A DNA stretch of 7,012 nucleotides, taken from the NCBI GenBank assembly GCA_025350365.1, contig JANXXY010000220.1, positions 1 to 7,012 on the forward strand, written 5' to 3'. The notes beneath the pieces are model-generated. The model was not told where the DNA came from and did no database searches. It saw nothing but the letters and a program-made list of their open reading frames with translations. Position numbers and translations under genes: made by a program. Of the stretch, positions 5,606-7,012 are shown piece after piece (positions within the stretch are counted from its first letter, which is position 1; each line of letters begins with the position of its first letter). The DNA is from Bacteroidales bacterium. Lineage in GTDB: Bacteria; Bacteroidota; Bacteroidia; Bacteroidales; JAAUTT01.

Positions 5606-7012
5606 TTAAAATGAAAGATTTAGGCCTAAGTTGACATTACGGTTCTGCGGATATTGCAAACCATTATTGTCACTCACTTCAGTTTCGAGACCGTATTTCT
5701 TCATATTGTCGAAACTAAATAAATTATAGGTATTTACATACACCCTGAGTTTTTGAACTTTCAATTTTGAAAGAAGGTTTTTAGGTATGCTATAACCAAT
5801 TTCAATGGTTCTTGCTCTCAGATACTTTACTGATGTCAGCCAAAAGCTGGGGAATCCATTCTGTCCCTGGTAATTATTTCCAAAACGATTGTTAAATGTA
5901 AGGGAAGGGTATTTGCCAGGTATCCATGCGCTATTTACATCATATGGATCTGCATGTTTCCAGCTATTGTCGTAGAAGTCTTTCAGCAAATTGCCTTCGT
6001 TTTGATAAGGCCATGCACTTTCCCAGTTACGTTCATAAGTATATCCTGAACCACCTGAGAAATCAGCATGAAAGTCGATCCCTTTCCAGGCTAAAGAAAA
6101 ATTGAATCCGTAATTGATAAATGGCTGAGGAGCCCTGTCATTCTGCCATGAAGGATAACCAATTGGACGTTGGTCTAACTGATTTATAACTCCGTCTCCA
6201 TTCACATCATTGTATATAAAGTCTCCGGGAAGTTGCGTTTTGTTACCTTTTCCGTCGTTATTAATTTTATAATTATTAATCTGATCTTGTGATTGGAACT
6301 GACCGATCACTTCCTGACCCCAATAGATGGCGTCATAGCGATTAATGGTGGAATTCCGGTAATAATCCCATGAGTTGCCAAATTGTCTATTATAATCAAG
6401 TGTGAGATCTTTTTTACGTGAATATCCCCAATTTCCTCCAATACTGATACTTACTTCATTTATTTTAGTATTGTAAAGAATATTCATATCGCCGCCAATT
6501 TGAGCATCGCTACCAACATTTGATTTTGGAAGAACAAATCCTGATTCCTGAGGTAATATCACGTCATTCTTTGGATTAGGAATACCTGTGCGTTTGCGAT
6601 AGAAATAATCGACAGCACCGGTTATTTTTCCATTGAACAATGAAAAATCTGCTCCAATATCTGAAATTTTACTAACTGTCCATGAAAGGTTGGTTGATTG
6701 GAGTCCACGATCCTGAGCGCCAGGAGTAAACTGTCCGCCAAATACTGAACCACCACCGGCAGGGTAAGAATAACCATCAATATAAGTAAAGGACCAAGGG
6801 TCGATACCAATGTTGCTGTCATCACCTAATTGACCGTATGAAGCACGTACTTTGAAATCTGTTAAGATATTATTTAAAGCAGTGAGTTTCTGATAAAACT
6901 CTTCGGAAGTTATTCTCCAACCGCCAGAAACTGAGTAGAAATTACCCCATCTGTTTTCAGGTGAAAACTTTGATGACGCATCACGGCGACCCGAAGCTTC
7001 GAAATAATATCT
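5606..7012 (-). CDS. SusC/RagA-family TonB-dependent outer-membrane transporter (5' end outside window)
   Basis: The frame is open from the right window edge to the TAA at 5608-5606, giving 468 residues, roughly the C-terminal half of a SusC protein of about 1000 residues. The signal peptide, carboxypeptidase-like domain and plug lie outside. What remains is beta-barrel with typical SusC segments: EASGRRDASSKFSPENRWGNF and SVSGGWRI near the edge, KVRASYGQLGDDS, DIGADFSLFNGKITGAVDYFYRK, an EF-hand-like loop DVNGDGVINQLD (6208-6173), and KVQKLRVYVNTYNLF. It ends NLGLNLSF with a C-terminal Phe, the normal signal for barrel insertion. SusC imports oligosaccharides across the outer membrane using energy passed by TonB. 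An internal TTG at 6640 should not be taken as the start, since the SusC match continues upstream of it. It is co-transcribed with the SusD gene 19 bp downstream. Confidence 0.97.
   Translation of the reverse strand, partial: RYYFEASGRRDASSKFSPENRWGNFYSVSGGWRITSEEFYQKLTALNNILTDFKVRASYGQLGDDSNIGIDPWSFTYIDGYSYPAGGGSVFGGQFTPGAQDRGLQSTNLSWTVSKISDIGADFSLFNGKITGAVDYFYRKRTGIPNPKNDVILPQESGFVLPKSNVGSDAQIGGDMNILYNTKINEVSISIGGNWGYSRKKDLTLDYNRQFGNSWDYYRNSTINRYDAIYWGQEVIGQFQSQDQINNYKINNDGKGNKTQLPGDFIYNDVNGDGVINQLDQRPIGYPSWQNDRAPQPFINYGFNFSLAWKGIDFHADFSGGSGYTYERNWESAWPYQNEGNLLKDFYDNSWKHADPYDVNSAWIPGKYPSLTFNNRFGNNYQGQNGFPSFWLTSVKYLRARTIEIGYSIPKNLLSKLKVQKLRVYVNTYNLFSFDNMKKYGLETEVSDNNGLQYPQNRNVNLGLNLSF

Noticed and set aside
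5606..6640. A separate 344-residue SusC-like gene starting at a TTG at 6640
   Set aside because: The same frame stays open to the window edge and its upstream residues are typical SusC barrel sequence, so this is one longer gene cut by the window.
6622..6825. A 67-codon minus-strand frame overlapping the SusC gene
   Set aside because: The SusC frame continues through this stretch with typical SusC sequence, so the short frame is a shadow.
1..7012. tRNA, rRNA, CRISPR array, insertion sequence or attachment site
   Set aside because: No cloverleaf-like segment, repeat-spacer series, transposase or terminal repeats were seen.

Overview
This window looks like part of a polysaccharide utilization locus (PUL) from a member of the phylum Bacteroidota. 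The evidence is a SusC-like TonB-dependent transporter followed directly by a SusD-like lipoprotein, a DUF3823-type lipoprotein, and predicted lipoprotein carbohydrate-active enzymes. Leaders upstream of most genes are AT-rich and lack a Shine-Dalgarno motif, which also fits. The genus cannot be told from the sequence. All genes lie on the minus strand, so transcription runs from right to left.

Reading in the direction of transcription: (1) 7012-5606 is the C-terminal half of a SusC-like outer-membrane transporter, cut by the window edge. (2) 5586-3691 is a SusD/RagB-family glycan-binding lipoprotein. (3) 3664-2909 is a DUF3823 lipoprotein in the position of SusE/SusF, preceded by an unusually clear GGAGG ribosome binding site. 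The gaps between these genes are 19 and 26 bp, so they form a tight operon. (4) A perfect 13-bp hairpin at 2863-2903 begins within a few bases of the DUF3823 stop codon, followed by about 280 bp without a gene. (5) 2581-812 is a lipoprotein with an Asp-box (BNR) beta-propeller that resembles GH93 exo-arabinanases more than true sialidases, joined to a C-terminal CBM9-like domain. (6) 786-1, after a 25-bp gap, is the N-terminal 262 residues of a GH43-family glycosidase lipoprotein whose three expected catalytic acids are all visible. It runs off the left edge.

As a working model, SusC and SusD import oligosaccharides across the outer membrane, the DUF3823 protein helps hold the glycan at the surface, and the two lipoprotein enzymes trim the polysaccharide or its side chains. 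GH43 together with a GH93-like enzyme points to an arabinose-containing glycan such as pectic arabinan. That substrate is an inference, resting mainly on the GH93 reading. No regulator, mobile element, RNA gene or CRISPR array was seen. I see a fairly standard PUL segment rather than a wholly new system. The points most worth following are the GH93-like/CBM9 fusion and the duplicated-palindrome hairpin between the two gene blocks.
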